Notes under the pieces: model-generated
The model's database searches: none
Told to the model about the DNA's origin: nothing
Seen by the model: only the letters and a program-made list of their open reading frames with translations
NCBI GenBank assembly: GCA_013202495.1
Contig: JABMQQ010000249.1
Coordinates: 1 to 57,336, forward strand
Reading direction: 5' to 3'
Origin: Fidelibacterota bacterium
Lineage (GTDB): Bacteria > Fidelibacterota > UBA8477 > JABMPR01
DNA length: 57,336 nt
Position numbers and translations under genes: made by a program
Part shown: one piece after another, positions 27,978-37,544 of the stretch
Layout: every line of letters begins with the position of its first letter
Position numbering within the stretch: position 1 is the stretch's first letter

Positions 27978-28329
27978 TGATCAAGATGAAAGAGATTAAA
28001 TTTCAATATCTGTGCCAAGCATTTATGGTGTTGTTATTATTGACTTTGATAATTTTTTAGGAGATAGGAATGTATCTAAATGAAACGAGTGGTTGTAGCG
28101 GAGTGGTACATTTGAGGTGCTGATGTGATTGGGAAGCGTGTCAATTAGAAACATGGACATCGCTGATTGGGTTAACGCTGTCTCCAGCTAGTTCTATTAT
28201 GTAAGTCTTGTATTGGTCAAGTAAATCCCCATCATAGATTAAGTGGCTTACTGGTAGGGGTCCATCCAGTGATCCTCTCACATCGCTTCATGAATAATGA
28301 CATAACCAAGCCCAGGCTTTGGAGGAATT
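27978..28329. other. 352-bp intergenic region, no clear gene
   Basis: Contains a 24-codon hydrophobic reading frame at 27986-28060 (MKEIKFQYLCQAF then Leu-rich) without a ribosome site. It also holds a 17-codon frame after AGGAGATAGGA near 28073. Neither can be supported as a gene. Confidence 0.4.
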
Positions 28330-31320
28330 ATGAAAAAATCAATCCTCTTGCTCATCATAACAAAGGTATTGTTGGCTCAGACTGAACCTTTGACGGATCT
28401 CATGCAGGTGAATCCACGCGTGTTCGTGCTCAAAAATGCCATCGTGCATGTTGAGCCGGGACAAACTCTTCCCAATGCTTCTGTCGCCATCAGAGATGGA
28501 CTTATCGAAGCGGTGGGCATCAATATCGATGTACCCAGGGATGCCGCCATCGTTGATATGAACGGGAATCATATTTATGCCGGGTTTATCGATGCTTGGG
28601 TTGATGTAGAGCCAAAGGAATTGAAACCATCCCCGCGGTCTCATTGGATCGATCTGGTTCACCCGGAATGGGTGGCTTCCGATAGCTATACCCCTGATGA
28701 CAAGGCAGTCAAAGAGCGGAAAAAACTTGGGTTTACTCATATCCACGTCGGTCATAACAAAGGCATTTTTAGAGGGCAATCTTCCCTTATCGATCTGGAT
28801 GGATCCGCCTCTATCACCACTCCTTCAGTAAGTCAGTCCCTTGATTATTATACCCGTGAAAGAGGTGCGGATGGATACCCCGAGGCCTTGCTGGGCACCA
28901 TCGCTGTGATGCGTCAAACACTTATCGATGCTGATTGGTATGAGAAGTCTCAATCTATCTATGCCAAGCACCCCGATAAGAATGAACAACCCAAAGAAGA
29001 TTTAGCCCTGGCAACCCTCGCCCTGGCCCGTTCAGAGGAAACTCCATTTTTATTTCGGACCGCTCATGAAACAGCAGCCCAACGCGCCATTGACATCTCA
29101 CATGAATTCGATCTGAAACTATGGCTGATGGGATCTGGATATGAATATCGCCGCCTGTCTGAAATAGCCCAGGCGAGACCCTTTATCATTCTACCCTTAA
29201 ATTTCCCCGGTAAACCTGATGTCACACAGCCTCATCGCGCGGATCAGTACACCACGGAGCAACTCAAACACTGGGATATGGCACCAGATAACGCTAGAAA
29301 ACTGGTCAATTCAGGGGTGGATATTGCCTTCACTTCGAATGGATTGCAGGAACTGAAGCAATTTCGCAAAAATCTGTCGCTGGCTATAGAGCGTGGTCTG
29401 AGTGAAAAAGCCGCCCTGGCAGCACTCACCACAACTCCTGCTAAACACTTTGGCCTGGCCAAAACCCACGGCAAGATCAAAGCAGGTTATCAAGCCAATT
29501 TTGTAGTGGTTAAAGGCAGCTATTTTGATGCAACCAACCCGGTGCAATCGGTATGGGCCAGAGGCACCAAGCACGATGTAGACCTCAATTTTAATGATGA
29601 ATTTGCCGGCAAATGGGATTTTTCCCTGGAGAAGATGCAGGGGCAATTGACCATCAAATCAAGCCCCTACCATACCTCTGGAAAAATCAAGCTGGATACC
29701 ACCATCATCTCCCTCAATCACTTAAAACTAGATGGCAAACAGATCTCATGGAGTGCCGACCTGTCCAAGACGGAGACTCCTCAGATGATTCGGTTTCAGG
29801 GTAACTGGGATAACGGAATGCTTTCAGGAGTGGCGGTTTATCCCAATGCACAAGAACATGAGTGGACCGCTTCCGGTCGCACAGCAGTTGATGCAGAAGC
29901 TGAGGCACCCAAAGTCACAACCAGCAATCTAAAATTGAGCTTCCCGGAGGGAGCCTTTGGCTTTGAGCAACTTCCCCAGCAACCCGCATCACTTTTTATC
30001 AATGATGCCACCTTGTGGACATCCGGTCCTCAGGGAATTATCCAGAATTGCGACATGCTCATTGAGAAGGGCAAAATCAAGAAGATCGGTAAGAACCTGA
30101 CCAGTCCCCGTGGCGCACAGGTCATCGAAGCTGATGGAAAGTATGTCACACCCGGCCTGATTGACTCCCATAGTCATACAGCTGGGGCATCCATTAATGA
30201 AGGCTCTCAAAGCATTACCTCAGAGGTGCGTATCCAGGATGTCCTGGATCCCGATGACATCAGCATTTATAGAGAACTTGCCGGTGGTCTGACCACCATT
30301 CAGGTCCTCCATGGATCAGCCAACACCATCGGCGGACAGAACTCTGTGATCAAATTGCGCTGGGGGTCAGATGCACAAGATTTGATCATGAAGCGAGCAC
30401 CTCAGGGACTCAAATTCGCTCTGGGTGAAAATGTAAAACAGTCCAACTGGGGCGATAAAAATGTCACCCGCTATCCCCAGACCCGCATGGGAGTGGAACA
30501 GGTCTTGAGAGATGCTTTTACACGTGCCAGAGACTACAAATACAATCTGGATAATTACTCCAAAAAATCGAAATGGCGTAAGACACTCACTCCTCCACGC
30601 CGCGATTTGGAACTGGATCCCCTGGTAGAAGTACTGGAAGGCACACGTAGGGTACATGTACATTCTTATCGTCAGGATGAGATTCTCATGATGCTCAGAG
30701 TAGCTGAAGATTTTGGGTTCACTGTCACCAACATGGAGCATGTGCTGGAGGGTTACAAAGTGGCTGATCAAATGGCCAGACATGGAGCTGGAGCCGCCAC
30801 CTTTTCTGATTGGTGGGCTTATAAATTTGAAGTCTATGATGCCATCCCCTACAATGCAGTCCTCATGCAGAATGCCGGTGTGCTGGTGTCATTCAAGAGT
30901 GATTCAGATGAACTGGCGCGGCGCATGAATCTGGAAGCCGCCAAGGGTATCAAATATGGCGGGATGACTGAGATTGAGGCCCTGAACACGGTGACCATCA
31001 ATCCTGCGAAACAATTAAAGATCGATAAATGGGTGGGTTCCCTGGAGGAGGGCAAGGATGCTGATTTTGTGGTCTGGAGCCATCATCCCCTCTCAACTCA
31101 AGCTAAATGTGAGCAAACCTGGGTAGATGGGAAACGCTATTTCAGTCTGGAACAGAATGCTGAATTACTTGCGTCGGACGATCAAACCCGTCTGGATATC
31201 ATCCAGAAAATTCTAAATACCAAAGATGAGGACAGACCCGGTGCTTCGCCTGATCCTGGGAATCACAAATTTCAGCAACCCTATCGAGATGATCAAGCAT
31301 GGGAAGGGGGTGCCAGATGA
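28330..31320 (+). CDS. secreted double amidohydrolase (imidazolonepropionase-like)
   Basis: A 996-residue exported protein (signal peptide 1-17, cut near LLAQT) made of two amidohydrolase halves. The first half (about 30-420) has the composite beta-sandwich and GFIDAW at the position of the HxH metal motif, so it lost the metal ligands. The second half (about 555-960) keeps them: DSHSHTAG, HVHSYRQDE, NMEHVLEG and SDSDEL. Only the second half should be catalytic, hydrolysing an unknown cyclic amide or peptide bond in the periplasm. GGAGGAA before the ATG is a strong ribosome site. The downstream amidohydrolase starts within its stop codon (ATGA overlap), so the proteins are translationally coupled and may form a complex. 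Confidence 0.9.
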   Translation: MKKSILLLIITKVLLAQTEPLTDLMQVNPRVFVLKNAIVHVEPGQTLPNASVAIRDGLIEAVGINIDVPRDAAIVDMNGNHIYAGFIDAWVDVEPKELKPSPRSHWIDLVHPEWVASDSYTPDDKAVKERKKLGFTHIHVGHNKGIFRGQSSLIDLDGSASITTPSVSQSLDYYTRERGADGYPEALLGTIAVMRQTLIDADWYEKSQSIYAKHPDKNEQPKEDLALATLALARSEETPFLFRTAHETAAQRAIDISHEFDLKLWLMGSGYEYRRLSEIAQARPFIILPLNFPGKPDVTQPHRADQYTTEQLKHWDMAPDNARKLVNSGVDIAFTSNGLQELKQFRKNLSLAIERGLSEKAALAALTTTPAKHFGLAKTHGKIKAGYQANFVVVKGSYFDATNPVQSVWARGTKHDVDLNFNDEFAGKWDFSLEKMQGQLTIKSSPYHTSGKIKLDTTIISLNHLKLDGKQISWSADLSKTETPQMIRFQGNWDNGMLSGVAVYPNAQEHEWTASGRTAVDAEAEAPKVTTSNLKLSFPEGAFGFEQLPQQPASLFINDATLWTSGPQGIIQNCDMLIEKGKIKKIGKNLTSPRGAQVIEADGKYVTPGLIDSHSHTAGASINEGSQSITSEVRIQDVLDPDDISIYRELAGGLTTIQVLHGSANTIGGQNSVIKLRWGSDAQDLIMKRAPQGLKFALGENVKQSNWGDKNVTRYPQTRMGVEQVLRDAFTRARDYKYNLDNYSKKSKWRKTLTPPRRDLELDPLVEVLEGTRRVHVHSYRQDEILMMLRVAEDFGFTVTNMEHVLEGYKVADQMARHGAGAATFSDWWAYKFEVYDAIPYNAVLMQNAGVLVSFKSDSDELARRMNLEAAKGIKYGGMTEIEALNTVTINPAKQLKIDKWVGSLEEGKDADFVVWSHHPLSTQAKCEQTWVDGKRYFSLEQNAELLASDDQTRLDIIQKILNTKDEDRPGASPDPGNHKFQQPYRDDQAWEGGAR

Positions 31321-32630
31321 GATGGATCTTGTGCCTACCATTGATACTGACCTCCTGGATCTGGGCTTCGGATCAGATCCCAGCAGCACCTCAATCAAAA
31401 CCTATCCTCATCAAAGACGGAATCCTCCACACCATCTCTCATGGTGTTTTAGATGGATTTGATCTCCTGTTCGAGCAGGGCAAGATCACTCGCATAGAAA
31501 AGGACATTGCATCCTCTACCGAAATGGAAGTTATCGAGGCTCAAGGGAAACATGTTTATCCCGGTTTGATAGCGGGCATTTCTGCACTGGGTCTGGTAGA
31601 GATCTCAGCGGTGAGAGCCACAGTAGATTATGATGAAGTGGGAGATATGACCCCTGAAGTGCGGGCCAATGTGAGTTACAACCCTGATTCAGAATCCATT
31701 CCCGTCACCCGTTCCAACGGAGTATTGTTTGTGAATGTCGTCCCCCGTGGCGGCTTGATCCCAGGACAATCCTCTCTGATGATGATGGATGGCTGGACCT
31801 GGGAAGATGCCACTCTCCACCACCCCACCGCCATGCACATCAACTGGCCTGATATGTCCATCGATCTGAGTCCCAAAGCTAAGGTCAAGGTATCAGAGCA
31901 AGAGGAAAAACGACGCCAGAGGCTCAAGGGTCTGGATGATCTCCTGGACCAGGTCAGGCGCTATGAGGTGAGTCAGAAGGGCACATCGAAAGCTGAGGCT
32001 CATGATCTGCGTATGGAAGCGTTGATCCCTTATGTCAAGGGAGAGAAACCATTCTTTATTCACGCCTGGGAAAGTCGCCAGATCAAAGCGGCTGTGAGGT
32101 GGTCAAAAAGACAGCAATTGAAGATTGTCATTGTGGGAGGTGGAGATGCCGGGGAACTGACTGGTCTGTTAAAAGAAAACCAGATTCCAGTCATTGTTGA
32201 AGGGACACTGCGACTCCCCCGGAGACGCAACAGCAACTATAGCGAATCCTATAGTTTGCCAGCCAGACTCTATCAAGCAGGTGTGGATTTTTGCATTTCT
32301 ACTGATGGTAGTGGTTTTGCGGCCGCCCAGGTCAGGGATCTACCCAACCATGCTGCCATGGCAGCCGCATTTGGTCTACCTATGGAGGTAGCCTTGCGTT
32401 CCATCACCCTCTCAGCAGCTGAGATTCTGGGTGTTGGCGATCGTATTGGTTCTCTGGATGTGGGTAAGGAAGCATCGATGTTCATTGCATCAGGTGATAT
32501 GCTGGAGATCACCTCCACTGTGGAACAAACCTTTATTCAAGGTACCAAAACCGATATGAATGACCGCCACAAGACCTTATACCGGAAGTATCAGGAGAAG
32601 TATAAGCAGTTGGAGAATATCAAAGACTGA
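31317..32630 (+). CDS. secreted amidohydrolase paralogue lacking the HxH motif
   Basis: About 437 residues when started at ATG 31317, which overlaps the previous stop as ATGA; a frame beginning at 31299 would add six residues and spoil the signal peptide (MRWILCLPLILTSWIWAS). The amidohydrolase composite domain is recognisable (ILIKDGILHTISHGVLDGFDLLFEQGKITRIE, and DVGKEASMFIASG at the end), but the strand-1 HxH reads YPGLIAGISALG with no His. The later FISTDGSG corresponds to the metal-binding Asp. It is therefore probably a non-catalytic partner of the upstream double protein, or binds metal in a different way. No terminator is obvious after it. Confidence 0.85.
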   Translation: MRWILCLPLILTSWIWASDQIPAAPQSKPILIKDGILHTISHGVLDGFDLLFEQGKITRIEKDIASSTEMEVIEAQGKHVYPGLIAGISALGLVEISAVRATVDYDEVGDMTPEVRANVSYNPDSESIPVTRSNGVLFVNVVPRGGLIPGQSSLMMMDGWTWEDATLHHPTAMHINWPDMSIDLSPKAKVKVSEQEEKRRQRLKGLDDLLDQVRRYEVSQKGTSKAEAHDLRMEALIPYVKGEKPFFIHAWESRQIKAAVRWSKRQQLKIVIVGGGDAGELTGLLKENQIPVIVEGTLRLPRRRNSNYSESYSLPARLYQAGVDFCISTDGSGFAAAQVRDLPNHAAMAAAFGLPMEVALRSITLSAAEILGVGDRIGSLDVGKEASMFIASGDMLEITSTVEQTFIQGTKTDMNDRHKTLYRKYQEKYKQLENIKD

Positions 32631-32849
32631 GGTTGCTGCGCTCCTAAATCCTCTCAGGGTTTCCCTTTTCATCAGTCATGATTTGATCATAAGTATATGA
32701 TTGCATCTGTTCCGTTGTGCAAAAGCATCAGGCCTTAACGCCACCAAGCTGCTCCAGTCACCCTCTTATACCAAACGGTGGCACATCTCTTTTGTTTTCA
32801 GGTTTAATTCAGTCACCAACAAGCCCAAACACGAGATTAATGTGGTGTT

Positions 32850-32864
32850 TGATAATAATTATCT
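32850..32864. promoter_or_regulatory. Fur-like 7-1-7 box before the MFS gene
   Basis: TGATAAT-A-ATTATCT matches the 7-1-7 Fur consensus (TGATAAT-N-ATTATCA) at 13 of 14 defined positions. It lies 52 bp before the TTG start of the MFS transporter. It is the second near-consensus box in this window. Confidence 0.45.
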
Positions 32865-32915
32865 TATCTCCAGCCCCTGAAGACGGAGTCTATGGCAAAA
32901 TGAGGAAATAGGGAT

Positions 32916-34292
32916 TTGACTAGCAGCAGCAAATACAAGCAGGCTTTAAAACACTCGATCTCCGAAGGGAAGTGGTGGTCCGTGATGTGGGGTTTTGGGG
33001 ACTCCTTTCTGCCGGCCTTTGCTGTTCTCCTGAAAGCCACAACTACTCAGCTCGGTCTGCTGGTTTCCATTCCCCAACTTTTTGGGGCCATTATCCAACT
33101 CGGTGCCATCCGTTTTGAAAGCAATCAGGTATCACGCAAGACCATGCTCATCTGGACAACCCTGCTCCAGGGCATCGCCTGGTTCACCTTCTTCCTATTG
33201 CCCTGGTCTACAGGAAGTGTACCTGTCCTCATTGCTCTGGCCACTCTCTATGCAGGCTTGGGAGCCATGGCGGTTCCATTCTGGGTTTCCTGGATGGGTG
33301 ATCTGGTGCCAGAGGAGACCAGGGGAACTTATTTTGGGCGACGTAATCGTATCATCGGCGTGGTAACTTTCCTTGCCCTGGCTGCTGCCGGGCTTATTCT
33401 GAATCTAACTTCTAAATGGAATGCCATGTTGGGCTTTGCCCTGTTGTTTTTCATTGCTGGTGCTGCCCGGCTTTATTCCGCCCGTTATTTCAAACTTCAA
33501 TATGAACCGGAACTGCAGTTAAAACCTACTGACAGCTATGGCATCAAGGATTTTATCCGAGGGATGGGTAAGAGCTCCTTTGGGATGTTCACTATTTTTG
33601 TCTCTCTCATGAATGTGGCGGTGTTTATTTCAGGTCCCCTCATGGTAGCCTACTGGCTGCAAATTCTGAATTTCAGTTATTTGCAGATGACCATGCTTAT
33701 GGGTGCCATCTCGGTGAGCTCCTTTCTCATGATCAGTCACTGGGGCAAACATGTGGATGAATATGGGAATCGCAATATCCTGGAAGTCACCAGCATCATC
33801 ATCACCCTCTTTCCCCTGCTCTGGTATCTCATCCATTTTCTGGATGGATCCCTGCTGTTTTTAGCAGCACTTGCGATCCAGATTTTGGGTGGTTTGGCCT
33901 GGAGTGGCTATAACCTGACACTTGGGAATTATATCTATGATGCCATTGATCCAGGGAATCGTTTGCGAATGACCAGTTATCACAACCTGTTTAAGGGTTT
34001 TGGGGTGGTCATTGGGGGTCTTCTGGCGGGATTTCTCTCCAGTACGCCTGTGGGCAACGTCTGGATCAGCAATCATCTCCTGCCCAGCGGGATCATGATC
34101 AGTCTGCTTGTATCCTCGGTTGCACGCATGTTGGTGATCAAGGTTTTTATGCCGCGCATCAAAGAGATACGCCTCACAGGTAAGGCTCGCCCACCCCTCT
34201 ACTATTTTGTGGCCGTCATGCCCTTCCGGGGGCTCAAAGCCGACCTGGTGGTGGGGATCAACCGTACTATTCAAAAGAGCAGGCGCTCCTAA
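32916..34292 (+). CDS. MFS transporter, TTG start
   Basis: A 458-residue inner-membrane carrier with 12 predicted helices (for example FGDSFLPAFAVLLKATTTQLGLLVSI, FLALAAAGLILNL, FVSLMNVAVFISGPLMVAYWL). The loop after helix 2-4 (LVPEETRGTYFGRRNRIIGV) resembles the conserved Arg-rich loop of the superfamily. Substrate is unknown. TTG 32916 is used because an in-frame TGA stands at 32901 and no ATG or GTG lies between; GAGGA at 32902-32906 is the likely ribosome site. A Fur-like box 52 bp upstream hints at metal or siderophore transport, an inference only. Confidence 0.85.
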   Translation: MTSSSKYKQALKHSISEGKWWSVMWGFGDSFLPAFAVLLKATTTQLGLLVSIPQLFGAIIQLGAIRFESNQVSRKTMLIWTTLLQGIAWFTFFLLPWSTGSVPVLIALATLYAGLGAMAVPFWVSWMGDLVPEETRGTYFGRRNRIIGVVTFLALAAAGLILNLTSKWNAMLGFALLFFIAGAARLYSARYFKLQYEPELQLKPTDSYGIKDFIRGMGKSSFGMFTIFVSLMNVAVFISGPLMVAYWLQILNFSYLQMTMLMGAISVSSFLMISHWGKHVDEYGNRNILEVTSIIITLFPLLWYLIHFLDGSLLFLAALAIQILGGLAWSGYNLTLGNYIYDAIDPGNRLRMTSYHNLFKGFGVVIGGLLAGFLSSTPVGNVWISNHLLPSGIMISLLVSSVARMLVIKVFMPRIKEIRLTGKARPPLYYFVAVMPFRGLKADLVVGINRTIQKSRRS

Positions 34293-34333
34293 AGCTCGTC
34301 ATCAAGGCTTGGAGTGTTTGGTTGCCTTCGGGG

Positions 34334-35749
34334 TTATGCTGTTTCAATTTTCCGCATTTGAACCGTCTCAACATATTCACCTCCAAGATGAAGATGGGTC
34401 ACAATGACGATCCAATCACCATTTTGTACCTCGCCAGATTCAATTAATGTGGTTTGAGCGGCTGCAATATTGAGCTCAGGTGTATCTGCTGATAATGAGA
34501 TCAAATATGGGTCCAACCCCCAATAGATCGTCAGTTGATTTAATAATTCAGGTACATCAGTAAAAGCATAGACAGGGGTATCACTTCGAAGCCAGGCAGC
34601 ATTTCGGGCCATAATGCCTGTTCGAGTAAAGATAATGATGGCCTTCGCTTGAAGTTCATCGGCCATATTTTTACCCGCTTTCATAAGGATCTCCCGTTCA
34701 TCTTCAACTGGGATATCCTTAACAAAACCGGCACCACCACTCCGCTCTGTCCGCCGGGCAATCGTATCAAAGGTTTGAATGCATTTTTCCGGATACGCCC
34801 CTACGGATGTTTCTCCAGACAGCATGATACAATCGGTCTCTTCGTATACTGCATTTGAGACATCCGTAACTTCTGCTCGGGTTGGAGATGGCGCTTCGAT
34901 CATAGATTCCAGCATATGAGTTGCAACGATGACCGGTTTGCCTGCACGACGACAACGCTTAACAATCCGCCTTTGAATAATGGGCAAATCTTCATAGGGC
35001 ACCTCGATGCCCAAATCCCCTCGAGCAACCATAATACCGTCTGATTCGGAAATGATCTCATCAAGATTACTCAAACCCACTTGATCCTCTAACTTGGAGA
35101 TAATACGTTGGTGACCATCGGCTGCTTCAATGATACCTCTTAACTCTCTTACGTCTTTTGCTTCCCGACAAAATGATAGTGCAAAGAAATCTATACCCAT
35201 ATCAATACCGGCCTGGACATCCTTTAGGTCTTTCTCGGTCAGCGGAGGAAGTTGGATGCGAACACCTGGCAAGTTGATATGTTTACGACTACTCAGCACA
35301 CCTTCTGTTAGCACTTCACACACGAGTTGATTATGTTTCTTCTCCAGCACCTTTAAATGGATCATGCCATTGTCAACAATAACGGTGTCTTCAACCTGAA
35401 TATCATCGACCAGATGATCATAATTCACATCAACAGATTTGATTTCTTCGCTGGTCTCGCCTCGTACCGTTAAGCCAATTTTCTCACCGGGTTTGAGATT
35501 CAAGGCGACAGGTAATTCACCTGTTCGAATGGCTGGACCCTGAAGATCCATCATGACGCCAATTCTCCTGTTATGTTTCTCTGACAACTTTCGAATCAAC
35601 TCAGTGATTCGTCGGGCCTCTTCTCCTTTGGAATGGGACATATTTAGTCGGGCGATATTTATTCCTGATAGAATGAGCTTCTCTAACATCTCTTCTGAAT
35701 CTGTTGCTGGGCCGATGGTGGCAATGATCTTTGTTCTTCTCTTATTCAT
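34334..35749 (-). CDS. pyk: pyruvate kinase
   Basis: Last step of glycolysis: phosphoenolpyruvate plus ADP to pyruvate plus ATP. About 471 residues from ATG 35749, five codons inside the longest frame; family N-terminus RRTKIIATIGPATDSE starts right after it. Motifs in order: LNMSHSKGEEA (active-site Asn and Ser), MDLQGPAIRTGE, the B domain, SKLEDQVG with catalytic Lys, GIMVARGDLGIEVP, and the signature VIVATHMLESM and PTRAEVTDVSNAV, where Gln of the usual ATQMLESM is His. The C-terminal domain follows (about 355-471). It stands alone, convergent with the MFS gene with 41 bp between stops. The N-terminal residues show no odd composition. Confidence 0.96.
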   Translation of the reverse strand: MNKRRTKIIATIGPATDSEEMLEKLILSGINIARLNMSHSKGEEARRITELIRKLSEKHNRRIGVMMDLQGPAIRTGELPVALNLKPGEKIGLTVRGETSEEIKSVDVNYDHLVDDIQVEDTVIVDNGMIHLKVLEKKHNQLVCEVLTEGVLSSRKHINLPGVRIQLPPLTEKDLKDVQAGIDMGIDFFALSFCREAKDVRELRGIIEAADGHQRIISKLEDQVGLSNLDEIISESDGIMVARGDLGIEVPYEDLPIIQRRIVKRCRRAGKPVIVATHMLESMIEAPSPTRAEVTDVSNAVYEETDCIMLSGETSVGAYPEKCIQTFDTIARRTERSGGAGFVKDIPVEDEREILMKAGKNMADELQAKAIIIFTRTGIMARNAAWLRSDTPVYAFTDVPELLNQLTIYWGLDPYLISLSADTPELNIAAAQTTLIESGEVQNGDWIVIVTHLHLGGEYVETVQMRKIETA

Positions 35750-36112
35750 AAATATTATTCTCAATCATGTAAGGCTCTGTTATACCCTTTATTGGCATGT
35801 CATACCCTATAACAAGTGGTAGACCTTTGATTTTAAATTAACTGATATCTCATGACTTCATATGTTGTTTTCCTGTAGGGGGCAAGTGGGATTCCCTGAT
35901 ATCAGACCCAGGATTCATTCCTGCCTACTTCCAGGCTCAAAACAAATCAAATGCGGCTTGTTCCCATGCGCTTTCCACATATCTTTGAGTTTACAAACAA
36001 TTTATTTTCCATTGAGTTGCAGTACTGTGTTGGCGTTATCGCGTAGCACAATACTGAAAGTATTTTATAGAATGTCCCTGATATTATTCAAAACCGCTCT
36101 TAAGGAGACGCC
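35750..36112. other. 363-bp divergent intergenic region
   Basis: Lies between pyk (leftward) and the GPH transporter (rightward). An imperfect inverted repeat, AGTACTGTG (36021-36029) against CACAATACT (36047-36055), with 8 of 9 pairs, is the only candidate operator. The 90-codon plus frame at 35862-36134 shows no protein-like features. Confidence 0.45.
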
Positions 36113-37471
36113 ATGGTTCATCACATATCTTTAAAACACAAAATCGGATACGGAATCGGGGATATTGGGAGCAATATCTTTATTGTGAGCACGGGGATGT
36201 TCCTGCTCTTCTTTCTTACCAACGTTCTGGGTGTGGAACCAGCGCTGGCTGGTTTGGCTCTGCTTATCCCTAAGCTCTGGGATGTGATCTCGGATCCCAT
36301 CATGGGCGCTATTTCCGATGCAACCCACTCCCGTTGGGGACGGCGGAGACCCTACCTCCTGTATGGCTCTTTACCCTTTGGACTGGTTTTCTTCCTGCTG
36401 TTTATTGCACCTCATACCCAGTCGCAATTCACTACTGCTCTTTGGGTCGGTTCCCTGTTCGCCCTGAGCTGTACGGCATTTACTGTTTACAATATTCCCT
36501 ATTCCGCCATGGTTGCAGAAATGACCGATGATTACAACGAACGTATGTCCGTTACCTCCTTTAGGATGGTGGGATCTACTATCGGCGTCCTCCTGGCTGG
36601 CGGTCTGGCCATACCCCTGGTGGAGTTGGGCGGTGGTGGCGAGGCTGGCTTCCGCGTTATGGGGCTCATCTTTGGTATCCTGATCAGTCTTTTCTGCGTA
36701 TCGGCATTCTGGGGTACCCGGGGCACGCGGATGATTCAAGTGGAAAAAGCAAGCATGTCGGTTAAAGAGCAGCTGAAGATTGCCTTCCGAAACACGCCCT
36801 TCAAACGGCTTATGTCCATGTATGCTCTACAATCCCTGGCTATCGGAATTCTTATGGCCGGGCAAATCTATTATGTGAAATATGTCATGGGCATGCCGGA
36901 AACGCAGGTGGGAATTGTCTCAGCAGTCCTGTTTATCACCGCCATTGTATTTATTCCGGTCTGGGTCAAGATCGGTGTAAGGATCGGAAAAATCCGAGCC
37001 TATAAATTTGGAATCGCTATCCTGGTGATCATGCTCTTTTCTTTGCTCTTCACCCAGCCACAGCAGCCCCTGTTATTTTTTATACAGATGTTCGTTCTGG
37101 GCATCGGATTTTCCAGTTTTCAACTCTTCCCTTTCTCTATGCTGCCGGACACCATTGAATTTGATGAACTCCAATCCAGATTGCGACGCGAAGGAGTCTT
37201 CTCTGGGGTGTGGGCCAGTGGTCAGAAGACAGCCTACGCCGTGGGTCCCAGTCTGATTGGATTCACGCTTTCATTGACAGGCTTTGTGTTGACTGGAGAT
37301 CAGCCGGATAGCGTGGTGTGGGGTATTCGAGTGATCTTCTGTGTGGTTACAGCGGGCTTGTTTTTACTCAGCCTGATTCCATTCAAGTATTATGATCTCA
37401 CAGAGAGCCGTTTTGCGGAGATCAAGGCGGAGATCAAATCTACTGCTGCGGAGATGACCGAAAAGAGCTGA
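36113..37471 (+). CDS. GPH-family sugar:cation symporter (MelB-like)
   Basis: A 452-residue inner-membrane transporter of the glycoside-pentoside-hexuronide:cation symporter family. It begins with KHKIGYGIGDIGSN, the family's first-helix cation-site motif (the equivalent of MelB's Asp positions), followed by DVISDPIMGAISDATHSRWGRRRPYLLYG, the classical cytoplasmic loop motif. Twelve helices are predicted. GGAGACGCC stands before the ATG. Neighbours do not reveal which sugar is used. The C-terminal tail (FAEIKAEIKSTAAEMTEKS) is a short amphipathic helix. An inverted repeat 58-92 bp upstream may be an operator. Confidence 0.9.
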   Translation: MVHHISLKHKIGYGIGDIGSNIFIVSTGMFLLFFLTNVLGVEPALAGLALLIPKLWDVISDPIMGAISDATHSRWGRRRPYLLYGSLPFGLVFFLLFIAPHTQSQFTTALWVGSLFALSCTAFTVYNIPYSAMVAEMTDDYNERMSVTSFRMVGSTIGVLLAGGLAIPLVELGGGGEAGFRVMGLIFGILISLFCVSAFWGTRGTRMIQVEKASMSVKEQLKIAFRNTPFKRLMSMYALQSLAIGILMAGQIYYVKYVMGMPETQVGIVSAVLFITAIVFIPVWVKIGVRIGKIRAYKFGIAILVIMLFSLLFTQPQQPLLFFIQMFVLGIGFSSFQLFPFSMLPDTIEFDELQSRLRREGVFSGVWASGQKTAYAVGPSLIGFTLSLTGFVLTGDQPDSVVWGIRVIFCVVTAGLFLLSLIPFKYYDLTESRFAEIKAEIKSTAAEMTEKS

Positions 37472-37544
37472 AGTATTTCATGCTCTGGCTTTCTTGGTCA
37501 AGACTTTTTTCTGTGAAGCCTGTGAGGTCTTGGAACCAAATGGC

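Noticed and set aside
27986-28060. 24-codon hydrophobic peptide
   Set aside because: Could be a small membrane peptide, but there is no ribosome site or sign of conservation.
35862-36134. 90-codon plus-strand frame overlapping the GPH transporter start
   Set aside because: No protein-like features; it overlaps a better supported gene.
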